Assembly (NCBI GenBank): GCA_019313505.1
Contig: JAFDBA010000211.1
Coordinates: 1-5,660, forward strand
DNA length: 5,660 nt
Direction: 5' to 3'
DNA from: Deltaproteobacteria bacterium
Lineage (GTDB): Bacteria > Desulfobacterota > Desulfobacteria > Desulfobacterales > UBA11574
Under the pieces are notes generated by a model. That model saw only the letters and a list, made by a program, of their open reading frames with translations, searched no databases and was not told the origin of the DNA. Of this stretch, positions 5,100 to 5,660 are shown piece after piece (within the stretch, counting starts at the first letter, position 1; each line of letters opens with the position of its first letter). Made by a program: the position numbers and the translations under genes.

Positions 5100-5660
5100 G
5101 TTTATTAATTCCTTTTAGTTAAGTTATTCATAAATTTTTCAATGAGGGAAACTGATACTATAAAGAAAAGTGTTGTTCAAGTGATAAAATCGTCATTCCA
5201 GACAAAACTGGATATTTGATATAAGAGAGCAACTCCGGCTCCCATTTTTTAAATTTTCCCCCTTTTCCTTTTAGCTACCTCAGTTATTAAGGACTATCTT
5301 TTTATATGTTTTGTTTCTCAAATTTCACCCCGAATAATTGATTGCGCCGTTGCCATATCGAGTTTAATTATGGTATTCAAATTAACATTTGTCGTCAAAA
5401 AAGATGCTCAGTTTCGTCCACTGACAGCCTATATGCGCCTGTTAGGCTATGCTGCAAAACTCGCCTGCCATAGCTCATATCAGACCGGTTAATTAACTGG
5501 GAATTTAATAAGCCATACAGTTGAGTCTTTTTTGGTTTGGGGGAAGGCATAGCGGGCAGGGACAGTCTTTCTGAGCCGGAGTCTCTCCGAGCCGGAGGCC
5601 GAATCCGGATTCTGGGCGGGTGAAAAAAGTAGGCGGAATAGCTGGCAGAAAAACGGGGGC
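5100..5660. other. Intergenic region upstream of the DUF1015 gene, no convincing gene
   Basis: The proximal 150 bases are A/T-rich and should hold the DUF1015 promoter, but no -35/-10 pair is good enough to annotate. A small hairpin (TCCAG-ACAAAA-CTGGA, 5197-5212) lies there. At 5426-5474 two 6-bp hairpins overlap: AGCCTA with TAGGCT, and GCTATG with CATAGC. From about 5545 the sequence becomes G+C-rich, unlike the rest of the spacer. The only open frames are short (40 codons on plus at 5370-5492; 51 codons on minus entering from the right edge and ending at 5505). They lack ribosome binding sites or recognisable motifs. Confidence 0.6.
5573..5612. repeat. G+C-rich repeat patch: two GAGCCGGAG copies and a 12-bp palindrome
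   Basis: GAGCCGGAG is repeated directly at 5573-5581 and 5589-5597 (16-base period) and is followed by the perfect palindrome GAATCCGGATTC (5601-5612). GAGCCGGAGT at 5573-5582 also has its exact reverse complement, ACTCCGGCTC, at 5232-5241, about 330 bases away. The repeats are directly visible; whether they are ends of an element is unknown. Confidence 0.6.

Noticed and set aside
5100..5200. Possible DUF1015 promoter on the minus strand, for example TTGAAC followed by TATAGT
   Set aside because: The spacing between these boxes is only about 12 bases, too short for a sigma-70 promoter, and other pairings match poorly.
5441..5447. GTTAGGC resembling an integron attC core site
   Set aside because: No matching partner core (RYYYAAC) lies at a suitable distance with the expected folded structure, and there is no integrase or cassette. 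A 7-bp match is expected by chance.
5370..5492. 40-codon plus-strand frame starting MVFKLTFVVKKDAQF
   Set aside because: There is no ribosome binding site, no recognisable family, and it overlaps the small inverted repeats. It could be a remnant, but I cannot support it as a gene.

Overview
This window looks like ordinary chromosome from a sulfate-reducer-type bacterium of the Desulfobacterota (Desulfobacterales-like). I infer this from the style of the proteins: a tiny MGSVVKKRRKK-type ribosome-associated peptide, an HflK/HflC pair, a DUF721 protein followed by a TrmN6-type tRNA methyltransferase, and a DUF1015 protein. Intergenic palindromic repeats also fit, and from memory they resemble ones seen in that group. 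No rRNA, tRNA, CRISPR array, phage gene or complete insertion sequence is visible.

Layout from left to right. Positions 10-108 (+) encode a 32-residue, extremely basic peptide of the bS22/AURKAIP1-COX24 type. It converges on the hflK-hflC operon (minus strand, 2198 to 208), and a bidirectional intrinsic terminator (138-204) lies between them. HflK and HflC are membrane-anchored SPFH proteins that cage and modulate the FtsH protease. Their reading frames overlap by an ATGA. Upstream of hflK is a palindromic, MITE-like element (2220-2373) bounded by a 10-bp direct repeat. It lies where the hflK promoter would be expected, and it falsely extends the hflK reading frame at the 5' end.

Reading divergently (+) is a two-gene unit. 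It has a good sigma-70-type promoter (2498-2525), a DUF721/DciA-like gene (2533-2847) and, two bases later, a TrmN6-like tRNA1(Val) A37 N6-methyltransferase (2850-3572). The predicted transcription start falls almost on the first ATG of the DUF721 gene, so either that message is leaderless or the real start is further in.

The trmN6 stop codon is followed directly by a second, different repeat element (about 3580-3759). It has 10-bp terminal inverted repeats, an apparent 8-bp target duplication, and two internal tandem arrays (8-bp and 7-bp units) that are near reverse complements of each other. Removing it leaves only 10 bases between two convergent stop codons. The convergent gene on the far side is a full-length DUF1015 protein (3771-5099, minus).

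The last 560 bases (5100-5660) contain no convincing gene. They hold the upstream region of the DUF1015 gene, a few small inverted repeats, and a G+C-rich patch with duplicated GAGCCGGAG words at the right edge. I see no dedicated new defence or metabolic system. The most interesting signals are the two non-autonomous repeat insertions, the start-site conflict at the DUF721 gene, and the very small gene at the left edge.
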